Assembly (NCBI GenBank): GCA_029817715.1
Contig: JARUPY010000033.1
Location: forward strand, 32,191 to 96,190
Reading direction: 5' to 3'
From: Melastoma dodecandrum
Lineage: Eukaryota; Streptophyta; Magnoliopsida; Myrtales; Melastomataceae
DNA length: 64,000 bases
Of this stretch, positions 13,182 to 25,770 are shown in pieces. The position numbers were made by a program, and so were the translations under genes. Positions within the stretch are counted from its first letter, which is position 1, and each line of letters begins with the position of its first letter. The notes under the pieces were generated by a model. It worked only from the letters and a program-made list of their open reading frames with translations. It was not told where the DNA came from and did no database searches.

Positions 13182-16100
13182 AAATGATCTCCAAATGCTT
13201 CCCAAACTATTCAAAATTGGTGTTCTACATTTGACATTCGGGTCCCTTTCGTTTGCACAAGGAGGAACCCCGCGCACAACTCATGCAAGGTTGTGCATCC
13301 CGCATGCTCCGTACCTTGATGCTTCCGAACTTGCATTTTCCGAAGCCTAAATGATCTCCAAATGCTTCCCAAACTATTCAAAATTGGTGTTCTACATTTG
13401 ACATTCGGGTCCCTTTCGTTTGCACAAGGAGGAACCCCGCGCACAACTCATGCAAGGTTGTGCATCCCGCATGCTCCGTACCTTGATGCTTCCGAACTTG
13501 CATTTTCCGAAGCCTAAATGATCTCCAAATGCTTCCCAAACTATTCAAAATTGGAGTTCTACATTTGACATTCGGGTCCCTTTCGTTTGCACAAGGAGGA
13601 ACCCCGCGCACAACTCATGCAAGGTTGTGCATCCCGCATGCTCCGTACCTTGATGCTTCCGAACTTGCATTTTCCGAAGCCTAAATGATCTCCAAATGCT
13701 TCCCAAACTATTCAAAATTGGAGCTCTACAATTGACATTCGGTTCCCTTTCGTTTGCACAAGGAGGAACCCCGCGCACAACTCATGCAAGGTTGTGCATC
13801 CCGCATGCTCCGTACCTTGATGCTTCCGAACTTGCATTTTCCGAAGCCTAAATGATCTCCAAATGCTTCCCAAACTATTCAAAATTGGAGTTCTACATTT
13901 GACATTCGGGTCCCTTTCGTTTGCACAAGGAGGAACCCCGCGCACAACTCATGCAAGGTTGTGCATCCCGCATGCTCCGTACCTTGATGCTTCCGAACTT
14001 GCATTTTCCGAAGCCTAAATGATCTCCAAATGCTTCCCAAACTATTCAAAATTGGAGTTCTACATTTGACATTCGGGTCCCTTTCGTTTGCACAAGGAGG
14101 AACCCCGCGCACAACTCATGCAAGGTTGTGCATCCCGCATGCTCCGTACCTTGATGCTTCCGAACTTGCATTTTACGAAGCCTAAATGATCTCCAAATGC
14201 TTCCCAAACTATTCAAAATTGGTGTTCTACATTTGACATTCGTGTCCCTTTCGTTTGCACAAGGAGGAACCCCGCGCACAACTCATGCAAGGTTGTGTAT
14301 CCCGCATGCTCCGTACATTGATGCTTCCGAACTTGCATTTTCCGAAGCCTAAATGATCTCCAAATGCTTCCCAAACTATTCAAAATTGGAGTTCTACATT
14401 TGACATTCGGGTCCCTTTCGTTTGCACAAGGAGGAACCCCGCGCACAACTCATGCAAGGTTGTGCATCCCGCATGCTCCGTACCTTGATGCTTCCGAACT
14501 TGCATTTTCCGAAGCCTAAATGATCCCCAAATGCTTCCCAAACTATTCAAAATTGGAGTTCTACATTTGACATTCGGGTCCCTTTCGTTTGCACAAGGAG
14601 GAACCCCGCGCACAACTCATGCAAGGTTGTGCATCCCGCATGCTCCGTACCTTGATGCTTCCGAACTTGCATTTTCCGAAGCCTAAATGATCTCCAAATG
14701 CTTCCCAAACTATTCAAAATTGGAGCTCTACAATTGACATTCGGGTCCCTTTCGTTTGCACAAGGAGGAACCCCGCGCACAACTCATGCAAGGTTGTGCA
14801 TCCCGCATGCTCCGTACCTTGATGCTTCCGAACTTGCATTTTCCGAAGCCTAAATGATCTCCAAATGCTTCCCAAACTATTCAAAATTGGAGTTCTACAT
14901 TTGACATTCGGGTCCCTTTCGTTTGCACAAGGAGGAACCCCGCGCACAACTCATGCAAGGTTGTGCATCCCGCATGCTCCGTACCTTGATGCTTCCGAAC
15001 TTGCATTTTCCGAAGCCTAAATGATCTCCAAATGCTTCCCAAACTATTCAAAATTGGTGTTCTACATTTGACATTCGGGTCCCTTTCGTTTGCACAAGGA
15101 GGAACCCCGCGCACAACTCATGCAAGGTTGTGCATCCCGCATGCTCCGTACCTTGATGCTTCCGAACTTGCATTTTCCGAAGCCTAAATGATCTCCAAAT
15201 GCTTCCCAAACTATTCAAAATTGGAGTTCTACATTTGACATTCGGGTCCCTTTCGTTTGCACAAGGAGGAACCCCGCGCACAACTCATGCAAGGTTGTGC
15301 ATCCCGCATGCTCCGTACCTTGATGCTTCCGAACTTGCATTTTCCGAAGCCTAAATGATCTCCAAATGCTTCCCAAACTATTCAAAATTGGAGTTCTACA
15401 TTTGACATTCGGGTCCCTTTCGTTTGCACAAGGAGGAACCCCGCGCACAACTCACGCAAGGTTGTGCATCCCGCATGCTCCGAACCTTGGTGCTTCCGAA
15501 CTTGCATTTTCCGAAGCCTAAATGATCCCCAAATGCTTCCCAAACTATTCAAAATTGGAGTTCTACATTTGACATTCGGGTCCCTTTCGTTTGCACAAGG
15601 AGGAAACCCGCGCACAACTCATGCAAGGTTGTGCATCCCGCATGCTCCGTACCTTGATGCTTCCGAACTTGCATTTTCCGAAGCCTAAATGATCTCCAAA
15701 TGCTTCCCAAACTATTCAAAATTGGAGTTCTACATTTGACGTTCGGGTCCCTTTCGTTTGCACAATGAGGAACCCCGCGCACAACTCATGCAAGGTTGTG
15801 CATCCCGCATGCTCCGTACCTTGATGCTTCCGAACTTGCATTTTCCGAAGCCTAAATGATCTCCAAATGCTTCCCAAACTATTCAAAATTGGAGTTCTAC
15901 ATTTGACATTCGGGTCCCTTTCGTTTGCACAAGGAGGAACCCCGCGCACAACTCATGCAAGGTTGTGCATCCCGCATGCTCCGTACCTTGATGCTTCCGA
16001 ACTTGCATTTTCCGAAGCCTAAATGATCTCCAAATGCTTCCCAAACTATTCAAAATTGGAGTTCTACATTTGACATTCGGGTCCCTTTCGTTTGCACAAG

Positions 16101-19100
16101 GAGGAACCCCGCGCACAACTTACGCAAGGTTGTGCATCCCGCATGCTCCGAACCTTGGTGCTTCCGAACTTGCATTTTCCGAAGCCTAAATGATCTCCAA
16201 ATGCTTCCCAAACTATTCAAAATTGGAGTTCTACATTTGACATTCGGGTCCCTTTCGTTTGCACAAGGAGGAACCCCGCGCACAACTTACGCAAGGTTGT
16301 GCATCCCGCATGCTCCGTACCTTGATGCTTCCGAACTTGCATTTTCCGAAGCCTAAATGATCTCCAAATGCTTCCCAAACTATTCAAAATTGGAGTTCTA
16401 CATTTGACATTCGGGTCCCTTTCGTTTGCACAAGGAGGAACCCCGCGCACAACTTATGCAAGGTTGTGCATCCCGCATGCTCCGTACCTTGATGCTTCCG
16501 AACTTGCATTTTCCGAAGCCTAAATGATCTCCAAATGCTTCCCAAACTATTCAAAATTGGAGTTCTACATTTGACATTCGGGTCCCTTTCGTTTGCACAA
16601 GGAGGAACCCCGCGCACAACTTACGCAAGGTTGTGCATCCCGCATGCTCCGTACCTTGGTGCTTCCGAACTTGCATTTTCCGAAGCCTAAATGATCTCCA
16701 AATGCTTCCCAAACTATTCAAAATTGGAGTTCTACATTTGACATTCGGGTCCCTTTCGTTTGCACAAGGAGGAACCCCGCGCACAACTTACGCAAGGTTG
16801 TGCATCCCGCATGCTCCGAACCTTGGTGCTTCCGAACTTGCATTTTCCGAAGCCTAAATGATCTCCAAATGCTTCCCAAACTATTCAAAATTGGAGTTCT
16901 ACATTTGACATTCGGGTCCCTTTCGTTTGCACAATGAGGAACCCCGCGCACAACTTACGCAAGGTTGTGCATCCCGCATGCTCCGAACCTTGGTGCTTCC
17001 GAACTTGCATTTTCCGAAGCCTAAATGATCTCCAAATGCTTCCCAAACTATTCAAAATTGGAGTTCTACATTTGACATTCGGGTCCCTTTCGTTTGCACA
17101 AGGAGGAACCCCGCGCACAACTTACGCAAGGTTGTGCATCCCGCATGCTCCGAACCTTGGTGCTTCCGAACTTGCATTTTCCGAAGCCTAAATGATCTCC
17201 AAATGCTTCCCAAACTATTCAAAATTGGAGTTCTACATTTGACATTCGGGTCCCTTTCGTTTGCATAATGAGGAACCCCGCGCACAACTTACGCAAGGTT
17301 GTGCATCCCGCATGCTCCGAACCTTGGTGCTTCCGAACTTGCATTTTCCGAAGCCTAAATGATCTCCAAATGCTTCCCAAACTATTCAAAATTGGAGTTC
17401 TACATTTGACATTCGGGTCCCTTTCGTTTGCACAAGGAGGAACCCCGCGCACAACTTACGCAAGGTTGTGCATCCCGCATGCTCCGAACCTTGGTGCTTC
17501 CGAACTTGCATTTTCCGAAGCCTAAATGATCTCCAAATGCTTCCCAAACTATTCAAAATTGGAGTTCTACATTTGACATTCGGGTCCCTTTCGTTTGCAC
17601 AAGGAGGAACCCCGCGCACAACTTACGCAAGGTTGTGCATCCCGCATGCTCCGTACCTTGATGCTTCCGAACTTGCATTTTCCGAAGCCTAAATGATCTC
17701 CAAATGCTTCCCAAACTATTCAAAATTGGAGTTCTACATTTGACATTCGGGTCCCTTTCGTTTGCACAAGGAGGAACCCCGCGCACAACTTACGCAAGGT
17801 TGTGCATCCCGCATGCTCCGAACCTTGGTGCTTCCGAACTTGCATTTTCCGAAGCCTAAATGATCTCCAAATGCTTCCCAAACTATTCAAAATTGGAGTT
17901 CTACATTTGACATTCGGGTCCCTTTCGTTTGCACAAGGAGGAACCCCGCGCACAACTTACGCAAGGTTGTGCATCCCGCATGCTCCGAACCTTGGTGCTT
18001 CCGAACTTGCATTTTCCGAAGCCTAAATGATCTCCAAATGCTTCCCAAACTATTCAAAATTGGAGTTCTACATTTGACATTCGGGTCCCTTTCGTTTGCA
18101 CAAGGAGGAACCCCGCGCACAACTTACGCAAGGTTGTGCATCCCGCATGCTCCGAACCTTGGTGCTTCCGAACTTGCATTTTCCGAAGCCTAAATGATCT
18201 CCAAATGCTTCCCAAACTATTCAAAATTGGAGTTCTACATTTGACATTCGGGTCCCTTTCGTTTGCATAATGAGGAACCCCGCGCACAACTTACGCAAGG
18301 TTGTGCATCCCGCATGCTCCGAACCTTGGTGCTTCCGAACTTGCATTTTCCGAAGCCTAAATGATCTCCAAATGCTTCCCAAACTATTCAAAATTGGAGT
18401 TCTACATTTGACATTCGGGTCCCTTTCGTTTGCACAAGGAGGAACCCCGCGCACAACTTACGCAAGGTTGTGCATCCCGCATGCTCCGAACCTTGGTGCT
18501 TCCGAACTTGCATTTTCCGAAGCCTAAATGATCTCCAAATGCTTCCCAAACTATTCAAAATTGGAGTTCTACATTTGACATTCGGGTCCCTTTCGTTTGC
18601 ACAAGGAGGAACCCCGCGCACAACTTACGCAAGGTTGTGCATCCCGCATGCTCCGAACCTTGGTGCTTCCGAACTTGCATTTTCCGAAGCCTAAATGATC
18701 TCCAAATGCTTCCCAAACTATTCAAAATTGGAGTTCTACATTTGACATTCGGGTCCCTTTCGTTTGCACAAGGAGGAACCCCGCGCACAACTTACGCAAG
18801 GTTGTGCATCCCGCATGCTCCGAACCTTGATGCTTCCGAACTTGCATTTTCCGAAGCCTAAATGATCTCCAAATGCTTCCCAAACTATTCAAAATTGGAG
18901 TTCTACATTTGACATTCGGGTCCCTTTCGTTTGCATAAGGAGGAACCCCGCGCACAACTTACGCAAGGTTGTGCATCCCGCATGCTCCGAACCTTGGTGC
19001 TTCCGAACTTGCATTTTCCGAAGCCTAAATGATCTCCAAATGCTTCCCAAACTATTCAAAATTGGAGTTCTACATTTGACATTCGGGTCCCTTTCGTTTG

Positions 19101-21364
19101 CACAAGGAGGAACCCCGCGCACAACTTACGCAAGGTTGTGCATCCCGCATGCTCCGAACCTTGGTGCTTCCGAACTTGCATTTTCCGAAGCCTAAATGAT
19201 CTCCAAATGCTTCCCAAACTATTCAAAATTGGAGTTCTACATTTGACATTCGGGTCCCTTTCGTTTGCACAAGGAGGAACCCCGCGCACAACTTACGCAA
19301 GGTTGTGCATCCCGCATGCTCCGAACCTTGGTGCTTCCGAACTTGCATTTTCCGAAGCCTAAATGATCTCCAAATGCTTCCCAAACTATTCAAAATTGGA
19401 GTTCTACATTTGACATTCGGGTCCCTTTCGTTTGCACAAGGAGGAACCCCGCGCACAACTTACGCAAGGTTGTGCATCCCGCATGCTCCGAACCTTGGTG
19501 CTTCCGAACTTGCATTTTCCGAAGCCTAAATGATCTCCAAATGCTTCCCAAACTATTCAAAATTGGAGTTCTACATTTGACATTCGGGTCCCTTTCGTTT
19601 GCACAAGGAGGAACCCCGCGCACAACTTACGCAAGGTTGTGCATCCCGCATGCTCCGAACCTTGGTGCTTCCGAACTTGCATTTTCCGAAGCCTAAATGA
19701 TCTCCAAATGCTTCCCAAACTATTCAAAATTGGAGTTCTACATTTGACATTCGGGTCCCTTTCGTTTGCACAAGGAGGAACCCCGCGCACAACTTACGCA
19801 AGGTTGTGCATCCCGCATGCTCCGAACCTTGGTGCTTCCGAACTTGCATTTTCCGAAGCCTAAATGATCTCCAAATGCTTCCCAAACTATTCAAAATTGG
19901 AGTTCTACATTTGACATTCGGGTCCCTTTCATTTGCGCAATGAGGAACCCCGCGCACAACTTACGCAAGGTTGTGCATCCCGCATGCTCCGAACCTTGGT
20001 GCTTCCGAACTTGCATTTTCCGAAGCCTAAATGATCTCCAAATGCTTCCCAAACTATTCAAAATTGGAGTTCTACATTTGACATTCGGGTCCCTTTCGTT
20101 TGCACAAGGAGGAACCCCGCGCACAACTTACGCAAGGTTGTGCATCCCGCATGCTCCGAACCTTGGTGCTTCCGAACTTGCATTTTCCGAAGCCTAAATG
20201 ATCTCCAAATGCTTCCCAAACTATTCAAAATTGGAGTTCTACATTTGACATTCGGGTCCCTTTCGTTTGCACAAGGAGGAACCCCGCGCACAACTTACGC
20301 AAGGTTGTGCATCCCGCATGCTCCGAACCTTGGTGCTTCCGAACTTGCATTTTCCGAAGCCTAAATGATCTCCAAATGCTTCCCAAACTATTCAAAATTG
20401 GAGTTCTACATTTGACATTCGGGTCCCTTTCGTTTGCACAAGGAGGAACCCCGCGCACAACTTACGCAAGGTTGTGCATCCCGCATGCTCCGAACCTTGG
20501 TGCTTCCGAACTTGCATTTTCCGAAGCCTAAATGATCTCCAAATGCTTCCCAAACTATTCAAAATTGGAGTTCTACATTTGACATTCGGGTCCCTTTCGT
20601 TTGCACAAGGAGGAACCCCGCGCACAACTTATGCAAGGTTGTGCATCCCGCATGCTCCGTACCTTGATGCTTCCGAACTTGCATTTTCCGAAGCCTAAAT
20701 GATCTCCAAATGCTTCCCAAACTATTCAAAATTGGAATTTTACATTTGACATTCGGGTCCCTTTCGTTTGCACAAGGAGGAACCCCGCGCACAACTTACG
20801 CAAGGTTGTGCATCCCGCATGCTCCGAACCTTGGTGCTTCCGAACTTGCATTTTCCGAAGCCAAAATGATCTCCAAATGCTTCCCAAACTATTATAAATT
20901 GGAGTTCTACATTTGACATTCGGGTCCCTTTCGTTTGCATAATGAGGAACCCCGCGCACAACTTACGCAAGGTTGTGCATCCCGCATGCTCCGAACCTTG
21001 GTGCTTCCGAACTTGCATTTTCCGAAGCCTAAATGATCTCCAAATGCTTCCCAAACTATTCAAAATTGGAGTTCTACATTTGACATTCGGGTCCCTTTCG
21101 TTTGCACAAGGAGGAACCCCGCGCACAACTTACGCAAGGTTGTGCATCCCGCATGCTCCGAACCTTGGTGCTTCCGAACTTGCATTTTCCGAAGCCTAAA
21201 TGATCTCCAAATGCTTCCCAAACTATTCAAAATTGGAGTTCTACATTTGACATTCGGGTCCCTTTCGTTTGCATAATGAGGAACCCCGCGCACAACTTAC
21301 GCAAGGTTGTGCATCCCGCATGCTCCGAACCTTGGTGCTTCCGAACTTGCATTTTCCGAAGCCT

Positions 21365-23869
21365 AAATGATCTCCAAATGCTTCCCAAACTATTCAAAAT
21401 TGGAGTTCTACATTTGACATTCGGGTCCCTTTCGTTTGCACAAGGAGGAACCCCGCGCACAACTTACGCAAGGTTGTGCATCCCGCATGCTCCGAACCTT
21501 GGTGCTTCCGAACTTGCATTTTCCGAAGCCTAAATGATCTCCAAATGCTTCCCAAACTATTCAAAATTGGAGTTCTACATTTGACATTCGGGTCCCTTTC
21601 GTTTGCACAAGGAGGAACCCCGCGCACAACTTACGCAAGGTTGTGCATCCCGCATGCTCCGAACCTTGGTGCTTCCGAACTTGCATTTTCCGAAGCCTAA
21701 ATGATCTCCAAATGCTTCCCAAACTATTCAAAATTGGAGTTCTACATTTGACATTCGGGTCCCTTTCGTTTGCACAAGGAGGAACCCCGCGCACAACTTA
21801 CGCAAGGTTGTGCATCCCGCATGCTCCGAACCTTGGTGCTTCCGAACTTGCATTTTCCGAAGCCTAAATGATCTCCAAATGCTTCCCAAACTATTCAAAA
21901 TTGGAGTTCTACATTTGACATTCGGGTCCCTTTCGTTTGCACAAGGAGGAACCCCGCGCACAACTTACGCAAGGTTGTGCATCCCGCATGCTCCGAACCT
22001 TGGTGCTTCCGAACTTGCATTTTCCGAAGCCTAAATGATCTCCAAATGCTTCCCAAACTATTCAAAATTGGAGTTCTACATTTGACATTCGGGTCCCTTT
22101 CGTTTGCACAAGGAGGAACCCCGCGCACAACTTACGCAAGGTTGTGCATCCCGCATGCTCCGAACCTTGGTGCTTCCGAACTTGCATTTTCCGAAGCCTA
22201 AATGATCTCCAAATGCTTCCCAAACTATTCAAAATTGGAGTTCTACATTTGACATTCGGGTCCCTTTCGTTTGCACAAGGAGGAACCCCGCGCACAACTT
22301 ACGCAAGGTTGTGCATCCCGCATGCTCCGAACCTTGGTGCTTCCGAACTTGCATTTTCCGAAGCCTAAATGATCTCCAAATGCTTCCCAAACTATTCAAA
22401 ATTGGAGTTCTACATTTGACATTCGGGTCCCTTTCGTTTGCACAAGGAGGAACCCCGCGCACAACTTACGCAAGGTTGTGCATCCCGCATGCTCCGAACC
22501 TTGGTGCTTCCGAACTTGCATTTTCCGAAGCCTAAATGATCTCCAAATGCTTCCCAAACTATTCAAAATTGGAGTTCTACATTTGACATTCGGGTCCCTT
22601 TCGTTTGCACAAGGAGGAACCCCGCGCACAACTTACGCAAGGTTGTGCATCCCGCATGCTCCGAACCTTGGTGCTTCCGAACTTGCATTTTCCGAAGCCT
22701 AAATGATCTCCAAATGCTTCCCAAACTATTCAAAATTGGAGTTCTACATTTGACATTCGGGTCCCTTTCGTTTGCACAAGGAGGAACCCCGCGCACAACT
22801 TACGCAAGGTTGTGCATCCCGCATGCTCCGAACCTTGGTGCTTCCGAACTTGCATTTTCCGAAGCCTAAATGATCTCCAAATGCTTCCCAAACTATTCAA
22901 AATTGGAGTTCTACATTTGACATTCGGGTCCCTTTCGTTTGCACAAGGAGGAACCCCGCGCACAACTTACGCAAGGTTGTGCATCCCGCATGCTCCGAAC
23001 CTTGGTGCTTCCGAACTTGCATTTTCCGAAGCCTAAATGATCTCCAAATGCTTCCCAAACTATTCAAAATTGGAGTTCTACATTTGACATTCGGGTCCCT
23101 TTCGTTTGCACAAGGAGGAACCCCGCGCACAACTTACGCAAGGTTGTGCATCCCGCATGCTCCGAACCTTGGTGCTTCCGAACTTGCATTTTCCGAAGCC
23201 TAAATGATCTCCAAATGCTTCCCAAACTATTCAAAATTGGAGTTCTACATTTGACATTCGGGTCCCTTTCGTTTGCACAAGGAGGAACCCCGCGCACAAC
23301 TTACGCAAGGTTGTGCATCCCGCATGCTCCGAACCTTGGTGCTTCCGAACTTGCATTTTCCGAAGCCTAAATGATCTCCAAATGCTTCCCAAACTATTCA
23401 AAATTGGAGTTCTACATTTGACATTCGGGTCCCTTTCGTTTGCACAAGGAGGAACCCCGCGCACAACTTACGCAAGGTTGTGCATCCCGCATGCTCCGAA
23501 CCTTGGTGCTTCCGAACTTGCATTTTCCGAAGCCTAAATGATCTCCAAATGCTTCCCAAACTATTCAAAATTGGAGTTCTACATTTGACATTCGGGTCCC
23601 TTTCGTTTGCACAAGGAGGAACCCCGCGCACAACTTACGCAAGGTTGTGCATCCCGCATGCTCCGAACCTTGGTGCTTCCGAACTTGCATTTTCCGAAGC
23701 CTAAATGATCTCCAAATGCTTCCCAAACTATTCAAAATTGGAGTTCTACATTTGACATTCGGGTCCCTTTCGTTTGCACAAGGAGGAACCCCGCGCACAA
23801 CTTACGCAAGGTTGTGCATCCCGCATGCTCCGAACCTTGGTGCTTCCGAACTTGCATTTTCCGAAGCCT
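21365..23869 (+). repeat. Run of 15 apparently identical 167-bp monomers
   Basis: Fifteen consecutive units lie between the TTGCATAATG variant at 21,269 and the CACAATGAGG variant near 23,946. I could not find a difference among them by eye, and translations on both strands are identical throughout. This is the most uniform stretch of the window and fits a recent local amplification. An assembly error in copy number is also possible, since short or noisy reads cannot count identical units. Confidence 0.8.
21532..21698 (+). repeat. Reference 167-bp monomer (block 2 type)
   Basis: This is a clean exemplar of the 167-bp class: AAATGATCTCC start, TTTCGTTTGCACAAGGAGG, CTTACGCAAGG, CCGAACCTTGGTGC. 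The next AAATGATC starts at 21,699. The length is not a multiple of three, so any reading frame changes at every unit; this is why only short open frames appear. Confidence 0.95.
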
Positions 23870-24889
23870 AAATGATCTCCAAATGCTTCCCAAACTATTC
23901 AAAATTGGAGTTCTACATTTGACATTCGGGTCCCTTTCGTTTGCACAATGAGGAACCCCGCGCACAACTTACGCAAGGTTGTGCATCCCGCATGCTCCGA
24001 ACCTTGGTGCTTCCGAACTTGCATTTTCCGAAGCCTAAATGATCTCCAAATGCTTCCCAAACTATTCAAAATTGGAGTTCTACATTTGACATTCGGGTCC
24101 CTTTCGTTTGCACAAGGAGGAACCCCGCGCACAACTTACGCAAGGTTGTGCATCCCGCATGCTCCGAACCTTGGTGCTTCCGAACTTGCATTTTCCGAAG
24201 CCTAAATGATCTCCAAATGCTTCCCAAACTATTCAAAATTGGAGTTCTACATTTGACATTCGGGTCCCTTTCGTTTGCACAAGGAGGAACCCCGCGCACA
24301 ACTTACGCAAGGTTGTGCATCCCGCATGCTCCGAACCTTGGTGCTTCCGAACTTGCATTTTCCGAAGCCTAAATGATCTCCAAATGCTTCCCAAACTATT
24401 CAAAATTGGAGTTCTACATTTGACATTCGGGTCCCTTTCGTTTGCACATGGAGGAACCCCGCGCACAACTTACGCAAGGTTGTGCATCCCGCATGCTCCG
24501 AACCTTGGTGCTTCCGAACTTGCATTTTCCGAAGCCTAAATGATCTCCAAATGCTTCCCAAACTATTCAAAATTGGAGTTCTACATTTGACATTCGGGTC
24601 CCTTTCGTTTGCACAAGGAGGAACCCCGCGCACAACTTACGCAAGGTTGTGCATCCCGCATGCTCCGAACCTTGGTGCTTCCGAACTTGCATTTTCCGAA
24701 GCCTAAATGATCTCCAAATGCTTCCCAAACTATTCAAAATTGGAGTTCTACATTTGACATTCGGGTCCCTTTCGTTTGCACATGGAGGAACCCCGCGCAC
24801 AACTTACGCAAGGTTGTGCATCCCGCATGCTCCGAACCTTGGTGCTTCCGAACTTGCATTTTCCGAAGCCTAAATGATCTCCAAATGCT

Positions 24890-25500
24890 TCCCAAACTAT
24901 TCTAAATTGGAGTTCTACATTTGACATTCGGGTCCCTTTCGTTTGCTCATGGAGGAACCCCGCGCACAACTTATGCAAGGTTGTGCATCCCGCATGCTCC
25001 GAACCTTGGTGCTTCCGAACTTGCATTTTCCGAAGCCTAAATGATCCCCAAATGCTTCCCAAACTATTCAAAATTGGAGTTCTACATTTGACATTCGGGT
25101 CCCTTTCGTTTGCACAATGTGGAACCCCGCGCACAACTTACGCAAGGTTGTGCATCCCGCATGCTCCGAACCTTGGTGCTTCCGAACTTGCATTTTCCGA
25201 AGCCTAAATGATCTCCAAATGCTTCCCAAACTATTATTAATTGGAGTTCTACATTTAACATTCGGGTGCCTTTCGTTTTCACAATGAGGAACCCCGCGCA
25301 CAACTTACGCAAGGTTGTGCATCCCGCATGCTCCGAACCTTGGTGCTTCCGAACTTGCATTTTCCGAAGCCTAAATGATCTCCAAATGCTTCCCAAACTA
25401 TTCTAAATTGGAGTTCTACATTTGACATTCGGGTCCCTTTCGTTTGCACAAGGAGGAACCCCGCGCACAACTTATGCAAGGTTGTGCATCCCGCATGCTC
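24890..25500 (+). repeat. Variant-rich junction at the block 2/3 border
   Basis: Four consecutive units carry clustered changes absent from the neighbours: CTATTCTAAATTGG (near 24,902 and 25,402), CTATTATTAATTGG (near 25,235), TTGCTCATGGAGG (near 24,945), GCACAATGTGGAACC (near 25,115), and TTTAACATTCGGGTGCC with TTTTCACAATG (near 25,256-25,285). Several remove minus-strand stop codons, which explains longer open frames here. The cluster lies just before the change from 167- to 166-bp units at about 25,775. Inferred: units at the edge of a homogenised block escape homogenisation. Confidence 0.75.
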
Positions 25501-25770
25501 CGAACCTTGGTGCTTCCGAACTTGCATTTTCCGAAGCCTAAATGATCTCCAAATGCTTCCCAAACTATTCAAAATTGGAGTTCTACATTTGACATTCGGG
25601 TCCCTTTCGTTTGCACAAGGAGGAACCCCGCGCACAACTTACGCAAGGTTGTGCATCCCGCATGCTCCGAACCTTGGTGCTTCCGAACTTGCATTTTCCG
25701 AAGCCTAAATGATCTCCAAATGCTTCCCAAACTATTCAAAATTGGAGTTCTACATTTGACATTCGGGTCC

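Larger units (their letters stand above)
1..16100 (+). repeat. Block 1: 167-bp monomers with CTCATGCAAGG / CCGTACCTTGATG
   Basis: About 96 units, mostly 167 bp, carrying TTTCGTTTGCACAAGGAGG, CTCATGCAAGG and CCGTACCTTGATGC. Two coupled sites define sub-types: ATCCCC with GGAGTTC (type A) and ATCTCC with GGTGTTC (type B). The coupling is tight at about 3.6-6.9 kb. Type A units start at 3678, 4012, 4498, 4999, 5333, 6001, 6335, 6836 and 7671, so they are 2, 3, 3, 2, 4, 2, 3 and 5 units apart. The order is therefore not a fixed higher-order repeat. After about 7 kb ATCTCC is also found with GGAG, which implies exchange between the sub-types. The right boundary is between the last CTCATGC (about 15,951) and the first CTTACGC (about 16,110); CCGTACCTTGATG persists in a few units to about 17.65 kb. 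Confidence 0.9.
16101..25770 (+). repeat. Block 2: homogeneous 167-bp monomers with CTTACGCAAGG / CCGAACCTTGG
   Basis: About 58 units, almost all 167 bp, carrying ATCTCC, GGAGTTC, TTTCGTTTGCACAAGGAGG, CTTACGCAAGG and CCGAACCTTGGTG. Diversity is much lower than in block 1. The main scattered variants are TTGCATAATG (17,261; 18,263; 20,935; 21,269), CACAATGAGG (for example near 16,932 and 23,946) and CACATGGAGG (near 24,446 and 24,780). The left edge grades from block 1 over about 0.6 kb. The right edge (24.9-25.5 kb) has more substitutions, including CTATTCTAAATTGG and CTATTATTAATTGG. Confidence 0.9.

Noticed and set aside
20740..21126. A 128-codon minus-strand frame
   Set aside because: It results from CTATTATAAATTGG replacing CTATTCAAAATTGG near 20,891, which destroys a stop codon in one monomer.
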